Source of the DNA: Culex pipiens pallens
Lineage: Eukaryota; Arthropoda; Insecta; Diptera; Culicidae
Length of the DNA stretch: 64,000 nt
Reading direction: 5' to 3'
Assembly: GCF_016801865.2 (NCBI RefSeq)
Contig: NC_068938.1
Location: 115,904,615-115,968,614, forward strand
In this document: positions 19,600 to 31,018 of the stretch, in pieces
Layout of the letters: every line of letters starts with the position of its first letter
Position numbering within the stretch: position 1 is the stretch's first letter
Program-made: the position numbers and the translations under genes
Notes under the pieces: model-generated
The model's input: the letters and a program-made list of their open reading frames with translations, nothing else
Databases searched by the model: none
What the model was told of the DNA's origin: nothing

Positions 19600-20735
19600 A
19601 TCGCGAATACAAACACAAAAATGATTGGGTGAACTCTAGAAATGACGGGACTACCGAACAGTACAAAAAAATTAAACACTGATGGTGAACTTCGTTTCGT
19701 GAACACAGATGGACAAATGCATGCAATCAATTTACGAACTTATGGTTTTCTGATCGTCTCGTTTTACCTGGAAAAGAGAGGGAGAAAATATGTGTTTAAT
19801 AATCATAGATATCACTAAAGGAAGTGTATTGAAACGATTAAATAAATACAACATAATTTACTAACATAACATTTCATATCGAATGTGTTGTACAATAACT
19901 CCAAATTATTTGTTTAACAAATCAGTAACCAAACATTGTTTTCGGAATTATTACATCCCAATTTTTATCGTGACCACCCCAAAATCACTTCATCTTATCG
20001 CGTTCCTCATAAGTAAATGGTGTATCGGCCTAGAGGTGGGGAATCGGTAAACACCACACTGCAAAAAGAAATGGTCATCTTTTGCGGTCAACTACCGACG
20101 AAACCCTACCCCATGCAAAAAGAAGAGGAGGAGAGCGTTAAGGAGGACACAACTCGCGAATATCTTTATCAAAAAGCGTTCGCGTCTCCATTATGTTGGG
20201 GCTCGGCAACGGTCGCTTGGCGCGAAAATTGAGCCGAAAGCAAAAACACAAATTACATAAGATCTCGCTATGGATTTAATTTGCATCAACATAATCTGCT
20301 TCCTGTCGCCACCGTTTTGAAGATAGCTGGTGGTTGCTGCTAGACTGTGGTACTCAAGTGTTGCTTTCAGGTTTTCGGTTCGGTGGTATACGATAAACGA
20401 TTGTTTGGATCTGGGAAAAAATGTAAAATGTTTTGAATTATGTTCACCATGACCCTTGATGATCAACACATTATTTTTCAGGGCACAATGATTTAATAAA
20501 TTGTAAAAAAACACAAGAAAAAATTGGAGCTCAAGTACATATTTATATTATTTACATGTTAAATTATCTGAGAACTTGATAGTTTCCAAGTAACAAAATT
20601 AAAAAAATGTACTTGGGGTACCAAACTTCTAGTACAAATAAAAAATTGTATCCATTGTAACAAAGTCATCGCATAGCACACTGACCAAGAATTTTAATAG
20701 ATGACCGATTCATTGACTCCTTTTAAAAAAATCGT
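19600..20735. other. Spacer, no feature recognised
   Basis: Includes a slightly GC-richer stretch at 19.97-20.35 kb with a plus-strand frame I judge spurious. No repeat was recognised. Confidence 0.35.
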
Positions 20736-20739
20736 TAGG

Positions 20740-21190
20740 CGTCATCCATAAAGCACATATTAAAGTGTAACAAAATTGACTTTTTGGCGGGCATTCAGGG
20801 GTTTGTTCCGGTGGGTATACTGAGCCCAAATCCCAAATATGTTCTTGATTGGACGTAACAGGAGCTGGCGCTCCGCCCTTCAATTTTAAATGGGATTTAA
20901 CCCGTAAAAATACCTTTCTTCAAAAATGTCTATTTTTGAGGCAAACCATCACTGGCGTGTAGGCCAGATCCTTGCGCATCTTTTGGTATATATAACATTG
21001 AAGTTTAGAGCACCCTGGAGCCCGGTGCAGACCTTCAAAGTTTGCCATTTTTTCGAAAAATCGGCCCTGGCAAAAAGAAATGGCGTCTCGGGCGTCACGA
21101 GGTGCGACGCATATCTTTTTTGCCGGCCCCTGCATGCCCGCCAAAAAGTAATTTTTGTTACATCCTAGTACATATGTCATGCTCTAGGGT
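20740..21190. mobile_element. TIR element with TTTTTGGCGGGCAT arms
   Basis: About 20755-20793 (ending ACTTTTTGGCGGGCAT) is inverted at about 21134-21177 (ATGCCCGCCAAAAAGTAATT ... CATATGT), with indels. No protein is encoded; the frames inside are shadows of the palindromic parts. Confidence 0.65.
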
Positions 21191-21223
21191 CAGAGCATGC
21201 GTGACATTGCATGTTATAAGTAT

Positions 21224-21388
21224 GGGACCATCCACAAACTACGTGGACACTTTTTTGGAAACCTCCCCCCTCCCTCCCCTCGTGGACAATTTCCATACAA
21301 ATATAATCTTTTTAGTATGAAGCGTGGACAATCGCACCTCCCCCCCCCCCCCTTCCTTAAGGTGTCCACGAGGTTTATGGATGGTCCC
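21224..21388. mobile_element. 165-bp MITE, GGGACCATCCA termini
   Basis: The ends GGGACCATCCACAAAC and TTTATGGATGGTCCC are inverted, with inner GTGGACAC and GTGTCCAC. A C-run lies near 21341-21353. Confidence 0.8.
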
Positions 21389-21432
21389 TGTAGGAAAAAC
21401 GTGAAAAAGGGGGTAAATTTTGGCAGATTTTA

Positions 21433-21823
21433 CACCCAGAACTGGGCATCGGCATTCGAGAGGATAAAGAGCACGATTCGGTAGTAAAATGGTACTGTGT
21501 GCGGACTGAGAGGATAAATCCCGAAATTACCGAGAGTACTTTACTCTTGAGTTCATCTTCAAAAAAAGTTCATCTATAAAAAAAAAAAGAATCGGTACCG
21601 AGACTCGAACCCAAGACCTTCGGCATATTGAACCGTGCCTTTGCCGTATGGACCACGGCGGGTCGGTGACTAAGTGGCGGCCATGTGTTCATATAAGCCA
21701 CTTAATAGGATGAACTGTTCCAATGAACGAATGAACACGCGAGAGGACTATACTCTCGCAAAGTAGCTCTTTCCTCACGTTTCTTTTCGTGAGGACTATC
21801 CTCTCGTTCTTTAACTTTGGGTG
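21433..21823. mobile_element. MITE with internal tRNA-like unit, copy 1
   Basis: The termini CACCCAGAACT and ACTTTGGGTG are flanked by TA on both sides. GAGAGGATA and TATCCTCTC repeat inside the ends. On the minus strand at about 21590-21672 lies a tRNA-like unit with an A-box-like GTGGTCCATACGG and B box GGGTTCGAGTCTCG. Confidence 0.72.
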
Positions 21824-21839
21824 TAGCGAGACGTACTAT

Positions 21840-22147
21840 ATGGACGAAGCCTTATTGTTTTCCGCGTTTCAAGAACATTGAGAACAAACCCTAATGTCTT
21901 CACATATATTTGGAAAAGCAACTGGACTTTCAAAAAGCACTCAAAAATAATCAAAAACCAAAAAGGCCGCAATCTTCTTCTACAAATTGTCACAAATTAA
22001 AAAACGATCATTGTGCTTGAATTGGTTGAAATTTGAAATTTTCCAGCAATTTATTTGGAAGCAGATCTATAATATTTGGTACATGGCCTTATTTGGTACA
22101 TAATTTAGGCGTCTGAGGTCAGCAAACGCATTTAAATCATATTTAAA
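21840..22147. repeat. Right-half fragment of the GGCCGTTGC TIR family, part 1
   Basis: AATTGTCACAAATTAAAAAACGA and the next 150 bases match 58465-58690. The fragment continues after the inserted MITE at 22148-22566, so that MITE is nested in it. Confidence 0.55.
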
Positions 22148-22566
22148 CACCCAAAACTGGCAGCGCTAGTCCGAGAGAATGATGGTCTCGAGTCGAGAGA
22201 ATAGTGGTACCATTCACGGACGCAGAGAACACAGCTCGAGATGGGCGATAGAACTATTCTCTCGTGGTTCATTTGCAAAAAAAGTTCATCCGTCAAACAA
22301 AAAACCAAAAGTGTCGACAACGGGAATCGAACCAGAGACCTTTGACAAACCAATCCAATGACTTAGCTGCCTCGGCCACCACAGCTTGGTGACCAAGGAG
22401 AAGTCAGAAGTCGATGTATGACACTTGTTGGAGATTTATTGATTCAACTAACGAATGAACTCATTTGTTATGATGGTGTGAGTTGGTACCATTATTCTAT
22501 TGATTTTGGCACTGAGCCCTCAATAAATTTTGAGAGAACGATTATCTCGATTCTGAATTTTGGGTG
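22148..22566. mobile_element. MITE with internal tRNA-like unit, copy 2
   Basis: The termini CACCCAAAACT and AATTTTGGGTG, flanked by AA, resemble copy 1. On the minus strand at about 22308-22388 is a tRNA-like unit with A box TGGTGGCCGAGGCAGC and B box TGGTTCGATTCCCG, in the same position and orientation as in copy 1. Confidence 0.72.
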
Positions 22567-22690
22567 AATCATTGAATAATAATTAAAATGAAATCATTCA
22601 TATAGAAAATCACATTGAAAACTCAAATTGACAAAAGTTAAACATTTGTGTAGTTTCGCTTAGAGTTGGTTGGTGTTTGTTTGAAATTGA
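22567..22690. repeat. Right-half fragment of the GGCCGTTGC TIR family, part 2
   Basis: GAAATCATTCATATAGAAAAT... corresponds to 58707-58780, continuing the fragment interrupted at 22148. The terminal inverted repeat itself is missing. Confidence 0.5.
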
Positions 22691-22930
22691 TTATTAAAGT
22701 TTGATAGATGCTCTTAGAAAATGGCACAAATGAGGATTGGATCATTTATTATTAATAAAATTTATTTAATGCGAAATTTGCTCCAAAAGTGTAACTGTCA
22801 AAGTCACCCGGAATTTTATGTTCATGATATTATGTATTATAGCCTTTGAAAACATGTTTAGAAAAATGTTCAGCGTGTTGCCAACTCCAGTACATATTTT
22901 AAAAGCGAGCAAACCATACCAGATAAATAA

Positions 22931-23200
22931 GGCCGTTGCAAATATTTTTCAAAGTTTACGTCGCCCCCTCCCCTCTCCACCCTTTTCAAAATCGGTCCGA
23001 AAACCCAGTTGGCAACAATTTTTTTAAACTTCAAAAATGGAAATAGAAGTGTTATCAAATAAAACCAATTAAAAATGCATAACCTGTGTTTAAAATCATA
23101 TTTTGCATGTCTGGGATCGATTAAAAATATTTTGATACTTTGTAAAGTTCCATTGTACAGTATGCATAAAGTTTTTTTTCGGCGAAAAAAGTATTTTGCC
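22931..23200. mobile_element. Left-half copy of the GGCCGTTGC TIR family
   Basis: TAA precedes GGCCGTTGCAAATATTTTTC at 22931. The sequence follows 57971-58160 up to CATGTCTGGGATCGAT and then diverges. Confidence 0.65.
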
Positions 23201-23380
23201 AATACTTATATTTTGAAAACTAACGATTGCACAACTACTGAGCAAGTTTAAAATGCATTTGAAAACACTATTTGCAATCAAATACTAATTGCATGGCTTG
23301 TAGTTTCAATTCTTGTATTTTATATTTTAAATTGCATGAAAATGAATGAAATAGAACATTACAATAACTCGTCATTGCAT

Positions 23381-23836
23381 TGCACAGTGGTCCAGATCGC
23401 AAAAATTATTTTCCGAAAAATGGTGAAATTTTGAAGCTATGGAGTCTTAAGATCTAATCTTCGATTAGTTCAGCGTTGGGTCGATAGACCTGTTGCTGAT
23501 AAAGTAAAGTAAAGTAAGTAGGAGTCTTAAGAAGAGTTGTTGCTAATGAGAAGGGGCAACTTTCAGTTTGGTCAGAGTGGTTCACGATTAGGGTGATTTT
23601 GAAAATCTAACTGTTCAGGAATATTTTTGGGAATTTTTCGTCTACAGGAAAGCGCCAGGTCAAATATGACTAAAACTATTCCTTAAAAGTTAGATTTTTT
23701 AAAACACTCTAACCGTGAACCACCCTGATTTTCAACCAATCCAAAAGTAGCTTCATCTCATTTGCGACAACTCTTCTAAAGACACGATAGCTCCAAAAAT
23801 TCACCTTTTTTCGAAAAAAAAAATTCCCGCTGTGCA
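23381..23836. mobile_element. Foldback TIR element with a 68-bp insertion in one arm
   Basis: The arms run from TGCACAG (23381) and CTGTGCA (23836) inward through GCTATGG/CGATAGC, AGAGTTGTTGC/GCGACAACTCT and GGTTCACGATTAGGGTG/CACCCTGATTTTC. The left arm is interrupted by a 68-base block at 23453-23520 within a 12-bp duplication. Confidence 0.75.
23453..23520 (+). mobile_element. 68-bp retroposed SINE-tail fragment
   Basis: Flanked by GGAGTCTTAAGA at 23441-23452 and 23521-23532. It ends in AAAGTAAAGTAAAGTAAGTA, a short-repeat tail. It fits an extreme 5' truncation of a tRNA-SINE or LINE during target-primed insertion. Confidence 0.7.
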
Positions 23837-23849
23837 TTGACCAAATATA

Positions 23850-25370
23850 ATTATCTTTGTGATGAAGATTCAATTTGAGGATCCCGTAAGACCAAGTTTG
23901 ACTTCCTGAAGGTTCCGTGGTATACTATTCCAGATTCAAAATAATCATAAAATCGAAATTCGACTTCCTCTTGTACACTGAACAATTTTTTAACTTAACA
24001 CGACAACTATAATGACACCTGTTTGTTGGAATTTCAGAAATCTCTCAAAAATGCACAATAAACAAAACTGCCTCGTACAATAGGACTTCCGAGCTTAACC
24101 ACGTTTGCTGCGCTTGTACGTGATACATCATCTAATCGTCTAATTGCTCGCTTTTCTCACAAAACACCCTGCAATTTGCATACAAAAGTAACGATTTTAA
24201 CGCAGCTTCGTCGTTACGATAATCGATCAGCTGTCGATGCACATTGCACTGCCACGTGTGTTATTAATTCAAACAAAACGACGCAATTTTATTGCATTAG
24301 TCGTTTTTAATGTCCACAAACAGAAACTGACGATTAAAGTAAAATTTTCACATACACATTACACAGTTTTCCTCGGTTTAGGTGGTGATCCTCGTTTTCC
24401 TGAACAGGAGCTATCACCGAATTTGGAGAGGTGGAAAATTCTGCACAATCTTGTACACCAGAGAACGATCCCGTACAACCGGGAGGGGGCTCGATCACGA
24501 ACTACTCAACAGCACTGCACACACGCGTGTGACCTGTGGAAATTCGCGACGATGGAAGACTAGCAATGAGCTTTCGTTCGGAAGTTCCCTTTTATTTATA
24601 CATCGAGAATGAACTGTCGCTGCCGCTCCTCGACCGCAGGTGAACTAGACTGCAGGCAGTGCCATTGGAGCCGATGGAGTTGTTCTCCCGTGCTCAGTGC
24701 ACCAGCACTTCTGGGTCTGGTTCCAATACGTGAGTAGTCCAGTGGAGCAGAATAAATCGGACACATGTGTGTACGTTAGGGTGTGCCGAAATTAAAAATA
24801 AAAAGGTTTCCAAGTGCTGCTCCTCAACCGGAAACAGTTCCCCATGCAAATTCAAGCATCTGTGACCAAATGAGCCACATAGATTTATCAAGAATATTTC
24901 CCATGTCTTTGATGGGAAATTTCATGTTAACTATTTTTCGTAAAATTGTAAAGTTATTCGATTTGAACCAAAATATTTATGAAAAAAAGACAAACAAAGT
25001 AATTTTTAAATGACTATTTTTTACCAACCTTAAAATTGACACAAATTCAACTGGCTGTGGAGCTAGTGCCATTTCTACTGAACACCCTAATGCACGTACA
25101 GCTGTGCTGGGAACAGTGTGGTGGCGGTGAGAGACAACAGCCATCCCCATAGAACCAGGTTTTGCTAACATGACTGGTTGATAACACCAAACGGCTGTCG
25201 GCAAATGATACTGTTTAAAAAAAGGCATAAACTCAAACAATCAGGAATTTAATATTTTTTTAGATTAAAATAAATGCGATAAAAAATTTCGTCTTGAAAA
25301 AAAATATTATTTGTAACTGTGCAAGTTTAATCACTCTTTGGTTTTGGGTTTTTACAAGGCATGAAACCGT
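23850..25370. other. Unassigned region with a GC-richer island at 24.06-24.78 kb
   Basis: The island holds several CpG-rich stretches and reading frames with no recognisable product. It could be a regulatory region, an LTR remnant or an unrecognised first exon. The rest is AT-rich. Confidence 0.3.
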
Positions 25371-25405
25371 CAACAGGTGCTCAACTTATTAACACTATAG
25401 TTTTG

Positions 25406-26105
25406 AGCATGAGCATGGTTGACTGCCAATGAGCTGCTACTCCGTTATTGACAGATCAGCTGAAGTTAAACAATGAATCAAAAATCAGTGGGAGCCAACC
25501 ATCCGTTCACTGTTTAACCTCTGAAGATCTCTACTTTATTAGTCAATACCGGCGCCCTCCCAAGAAGCCTGCAGTTCAACGAAAGGGAGGAATGTTAGTC
25601 CGATAGTTGAAGTTGCAGACTCATCAACATAGTTTTTCGCTATATACTTGTTGATACCGCTTGAAACCGTTGAATCCACAGCATCTCCTTCAAGCATCAC
25701 GTGATTAATATTTTTTTGGGTTAGTAGGATAAGGTATTGGCTTTTCGATGCCTCCCGAGCTACGACGCTATGGGGAGGACTTTCATAACAGACCCGTCAG
25801 CGAGCCTTCCGAGCAACGATGCTATGGGAAGGTCTTTCTGGTTAACACACAAAATCACACACAGTTATTTTGCTCCACTATTATCTCGACGTTCCAAAAT
25901 ATCAGCGCGTCTTTCGATCATTATATAGAAATGGCTTTTTCACCGCAAAAAATAAAACCTTATTCGAAAAATTTGAACACAATCCACCCGACGCCGTGCC
26001 TTCCGATCAACGATGATGTAGGAAGGGCTTTAAAAATCACAAAAGAAATCACTTTTCACTCCGAATATTTTTACGACCACGCGCTCCCTTTGTCAATTAT
26101 GCACT
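25406..26105 (-). mobile_element. LINE-like retroposon with hexamer tail, copy 3
   Basis: A 25-base perfect direct repeat (25381-25405 and 26106-26130, beginning TCAACTTATTAAC) flanks 700 bases. The left end is AGCATGAGCATGG, the hexamer tail in reverse. The distal part (25.99-26.05 kb, CGACGCCGTGCCTTCC ... GAAGGGCTT) matches copy 1 at 2.10-2.15 kb. 5'-truncated and non-coding. Confidence 0.75.
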
Positions 26106-26384
26106 TCAACTTATTAACACTATAGTTTTGCATACAAAATGATAATTTCCACTTGATCCACACCATTTTGTAACAGAAAGTCTTAGTGCTTTAAATGTTA
26201 TAAACATGTCATAAATACATTCGTTACTACACGAATTATTGAAAAAAAAATCTTTCTGCACAGTTGGTTCATTCATAATTCATCAATTAAAATCATTATC
26301 CTCAAAAGATGTTTTAAAAAACTGAACGATTAAGTACTGAACTGAAGTAAAAACTGAACGATGTGTACAGTAAAATGTCCTTTG

Positions 26385-26735
26385 TTTTTTCCCCCTGATC
26401 ACGAATCCGAGCTCCATTTTCCGATATCTCGTGACGGAGGGGCGGTACGACCCCTTCCATTTTTGAACATTCGAAAAAGACGTGTTTTTCAATAATTTGC
26501 AGCCTGAATTGGTGATGGTGATGGTTTGGAAATTTTATGTGAAAGAGACTTTTATGTAACACGGGGTCTTTATGGGGAGGGGGGTAGTATTTTATGAGAA
26601 ATAGCAAGAAAACTATCATATACATATAAAAGTATGGCCCGTTCATTTTCGGGGTAAACGAAAATCTTTGGTCGGGAAAAATCAAAGTTATCCTCGTTTG
26701 AAGTATTAGAACTTTTTTCCTATGGGGCAAAATTT
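26385..26735. repeat. Arm fragment of the 1.28-kb foldback family
   Basis: CCTGATCACGAATCCGAG through GATATCTCGTGACGGAGG and CGACCCCTTCC matches 54920-55080. The long frames in both directions are shadows of this repeat. Confidence 0.65.
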
Positions 26736-26739
26736 CGCC

Positions 26740-27625
26740 TATTTCTTTGTAGTAGTGTTATTATAGTGGACTTGGACATTATTTATGGTTTAGATCATAT
26801 CATTTCTTATGGGAAATGATGCAGGGAACATTTTTCCTCAAGCACGCAAACTGATAGGACATAAGGGAAAAAAGTTATGAAGGTTTGATTTCAAAATTTG
26901 GAAGATTTTCTGATAAAATTGCACACCCTATGCCCCGCAATGTTTTTGATTTTCTGATCATTATTTTGATGAAATCTATTTTGGGAAAGACAGAAAAGTG
27001 TAATTGGTTTGGTTTTTGCTCTACCTTAAGTTTCTTTTTTTATTTTTGGATTTTAACCGAATCACCATATTTTTGTGTGTTCTGGTTTTAAAATGTCCTA
27101 AATAAACGTTATAATAACTTCAAAAAGCTTACTCTTGATTCTAATATCTCGATTTTGTATAGAAAAGAGCAGAAAACTTCTCAAAAGTGTAATTTTACGT
27201 CATTGAAAAAATTGTATTCAAAATATCGCAAGTTTAAAAATAAGGGCTAATTAGATGACACTAAGAAAAACTCATTTTCCACTAAATGTATGCTTTAAGA
27301 GGCTGCTGATGAAAATTGATTGTGACAACATGAAAATTATATCAAAATTTTAGTAAATGCATAAAAATTATTTCATTAGGATCATCAAAAACTCAATACG
27401 CAGTGTTCATCGTTAGAAAGGGAATTTAATCCAGAAATGTTGGAGAAAGTCTCTTTTCATTTTAAGAAATTGGGCATATTACTACCCGAAAACCAAAAAC
27501 TTTTTATTTAAGGTCAGACATGCATTGGTGTACAAAAATCCATCGATTTTCAGCGACTTTTGTGACAAAATATCTTATACAATCCAAAGAGAAAAGTCAT
27601 CAGAAAAAAGTTGCTCTAGACCCCC
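26740..27625. other. AT-rich spacer, no feature seen
   Basis: No repeat, gene or RNA was recognised. Confidence 0.35.
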
Positions 27626-27629
27626 GACA

Positions 27630-28088
27630 AAATAACGTCATGATTCGAATTCCCGGACGCTTCGAAACCCGGACACCTCATCTTGTTTTATCAATTATTT
27701 GGATATACGTTCCCATTATGAATGTCAAAACTGTGTTATTTGATGAATTCCAACATCAACTTTCATTTAAAGTTTGTTTGAACGCTGTAGTTAATGCCAA
27801 AACAATTAAATACAATAATATTAAAAGTTTACCTAAAATTCGAAACGTTTCACTTGAAATATTTCATAGGCGTTCGAAGCACCGGGAAGGTAAAGCAGAA
27901 ATTTATGGTTTCGATTTCCTTAAATTCTAGTAAATTTTTACATAAACTATCGATTGTTTTGATGTTAACAGCTTATTTGAGACCTAATGAATGCCATTCA
28001 CTAACATTTCAGTCCAAATCTGTGCGATTCATTAGTAAAATCGAGTGTCCGGCATTCGAAGCAAAAGCTTCGAATCATGACGTTATTT
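27630..28088. mobile_element. CCGGACAC-rich TIR element, copy 2
   Basis: AAATAACGTCATGATTCGAA and its inverse at 28069-28088 bound 459 bases. The interior TGTGTTATTTGATGAATTC and CCGGCATTCGAAGC align with copies at 15.7 and 48.3 kb. Confidence 0.78.
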
Positions 28089-28099
28089 GAGATCACCTT

Positions 28100-28960
28100 G
28101 CAAAATGTGGGAAAGAGCCCTATATTTCATGGTGCATAATATCAGACAAAACAAAGTCTTTATCGTAACTTTGTTCTACAAAACACACCGTCATTGCTTT
28201 TGAACGGTTAATATAATAAAATAAAATACAAAAGATATTTATCAGCTACACTTTCACACTATTTGACGGTTAAATCCTCGCCATTCTTGATTCTCAACAT
28301 GCACTCAAGCCAACCAGGAGCGGGTCAGTGTCTCTCTAGAACCAGCTGACAGAATAGGTAAGACTCTGATCGAAGTGGTTTCCTACAAGTGTCATGCTGA
28401 CATTGTTTGCTAACGAACAAGGTAGTAGCGAAATATGATATAAAATCGCCAAAATATTATAAAAAAATTGGCATCCACACAGAATTGATTTGTCATCGTG
28501 AGAAATGTTTCGAGGTTGAACCTTGAATGGATTTCTACAAATCTCAGCTTACCAAATAGCATTCAGTTGAAAGTGCGGTTCATGAAAAGCTTGGAGCACA
28601 TGCAAATTTTGCACGTTTGCTTTTTTTGTGCTCACTTTGTGAAAAATATCATATTTCTTGATCCACTTTGAACTTGAAAAAAACGAGTGTGGTATTTTTG
28701 GTTATCATTATTTGTCCTTCACTCAGAACTCCTTTCACACTCGGTTAAGATATCATATTCTAGGTTTTCTGACCTGCATCAAGCCTCAACGGTCCTCCAT
28801 GTGCAAATCATAAGTGATCACCCTTCAACGTAGGTGCCTTTCGGCAATTTTTTACCGAAAACTTGAAACGCGTGTCCTTACCGATCTCGATGTTGATAAA
28901 TGAATTATTTTACGGTGGCAGCAGTGAAAGTTTTAAATTTTAAAAAAATACTTGTCCAAT
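28100..28960. other. Repeat-poor intergenic stretch
   Basis: Upstream of the candidate promoter at 28969. No repeat family from elsewhere in the window was seen. Confidence 0.35.
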
Positions 28961-28968
28961 CCGCACGG

Positions 28969-28999
28969 TATAAATCCCAGTCAAGATAAACGGTTCAGT
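28969..28999 (+). promoter_or_regulatory. Candidate TATA plus initiator core promoter
   Basis: TATAAATC at 28969-28976 is followed by TCAGTC at 28995-29000. The spacing of 28 bases from the first T of the TATA box to the A of the initiator is what insect Pol II core promoters use. No known coding exon follows within reach; an acceptor-like TCTTTTTAACAG ends at 29224. Confidence 0.45.
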
Positions 29000-30428
29000 C
29001 ACCTTCCCAGCAATTACAATCAGATCGTCTTACACAGAAATCTGCACATGCTAGGTGTATAGGAGAAGGAGAAGAATCTGTTACTGAGAAAAAAATCTGT
29101 CTAAGGTTGAATTTTATAAAGCTTGAATGCTTAATTATAATTAGTTTTGTATGTTGTTATTCAAAATTGTTTTCATTCGTATCGTTCATTTAATAACCCC
29201 ATATCTCCTATTGTCTTTTTAACAGAAGATATCTGGAAACGTTACGTTTGATGCCTTTGCTGCATAAAAATGCAACCACAACCAGTTGCACAGGATTTTT
29301 GCCGACTTTACCTTTCAGGGTAAACGCAGTATGGTATCCAAGTTATGTAGAGTTTGTTATATCCCATAATAATATCTCATTTGTTTCATATTGCAGCTAC
29401 ATACACTTTATAAACATTTTTATGTTTTGTTCAAAAATTATTTTCAGCAATAGCAAATTATCTAAAATAATGTCCACTGGCTTAAAATTACCTAATTTGT
29501 ATATTCAATTTATTTTTTTCCGTCCTCGCATATTGACATTCACCCTGAGAATTCGTTGCATTACTGGCTGTAATTTCGACCCAAAATAATCAAACTTGAA
29601 ACAACACCTAGACCTTAAACCTGTTCGCACGCCCATTCGGGAGTCCTGCTCGAAAGAAGTTGCGTTTTACGACCATTTTAGTGCCCAAGCTATGGATGCC
29701 GAACTTAAACTCAAGACCATTTTTTTATTGTCCGATGACTTACAACAAATAGCAACACGATTAAATTGAGCACTTTATCAGTTAACTTGTCTTAAGCCGA
29801 ATCTGTAACGGCTCACGTGTATTGACATAGCAACAAAATAAGTCTTTTCGGCCACATGATAAACCTTTCGCTTTTCTGGAAGTGAAAAAAGATGCCAGTC
29901 CAGTACGATACAATTTAAAACTGCAAATATACATTATTTTCAACAAACAACTTTAAACTATTTCTTTGTTTATTTTGCATTGATTAAAATTGTTCAGGGA
30001 CTCTGATAACTTCAAACCTGTTAGATATAGCTTATCGAACGGATGCATGGCAACTATATAATTTAACTAATTGATAAACAATAAAGCATTCACCGCCTCT
30101 CTCGCCTGGGTGTCACACATGGGGCGTTTTACCACACCGTTCCCATACGGACAGGTGGGCGATTGATTCGATCATCGATTGTGCATTATTATATCGACAC
30201 GAAGTACTAATCACTTCCATGAACCTGGGTGTTGTCATACAGAAACTGTAAGCTGTCAACAGACAGCTGTTTGAAACTGTACAATAAACGGCTTTTAAAA
30301 AAAGTAAGGGTAGACTTCGAGTGTGGAAATTGGCTACCATTTTAGCAATAAATTAATTTCGGGGGAATTCGGATAATTAAACCTGGACTGTAAAACATTG
30401 AACATAACGATGGCTCTGTGCTCTCTTA
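29000..30428. other. Region downstream of the candidate promoter
   Basis: A 113-aa frame at 29248-29589 is present, but its composition is not convincing. No repeat was recognised. A non-coding transcript cannot be excluded. Confidence 0.3.
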
Positions 30429-30430
30429 TA

Positions 30431-31008
30431 CAGTCATCGCACATATTCGGAACACCCATAAATTCGAAACGCTTTTTTGATAATTTGTCAATAGCATGCT
30501 AAATGCAGCTTTTCTGTTGACCCTACTATTTTTAGGACCTTCATTTGGACATTTTCTTGCTATTTCACTAGTAAAAGTAGTACGTTTTGAACAAAAAACT
30601 TCACTTCAAGACTATTTTATCCAGAGCAGCAAAACATTGCCTCCAAATTGCCTGTTCCATAATTCCATAATCCACAATTGTGGAAATGAATTTTACTGAT
30701 ATTTTCATAAAAAAAACATCACTAAGCTTAATTTTTATTGGTTTCAGTGTGTGAAGTCATTATTTTGTAAGAAATATGTACTCCTGAAAAGAACCAAAGT
30801 TTGTTTACATCCATAAGAAAAAAGTGTTCCGAATTCAAGAGTCAATGTTATTCTTTGAAAACTTGATATAACACTACATCAATCGGAAGATCCTAAGAAA
30901 AGCTTTCACATGAAGGTAAAATACAAATCATTATGTTCAATCTTTGTTTTCCATGATTTTTTGAACATTGGCCGTTCTGTGAACCGTTCCGAATATGTCG
31001 TATGACTG
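30431..31008. mobile_element. 578-bp TA-target TIR element
   Basis: CAGTCATCGCACATATTCGG at the left is inverted as CCGAATATGTCGTATGACTG at the right. TA flanks both ends (30429-30430 and 31009-31010). No transposase; this is the form of a Tc1/mariner-type MITE. Confidence 0.8.
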
Positions 31009-31018
31009 TACTAACAAG

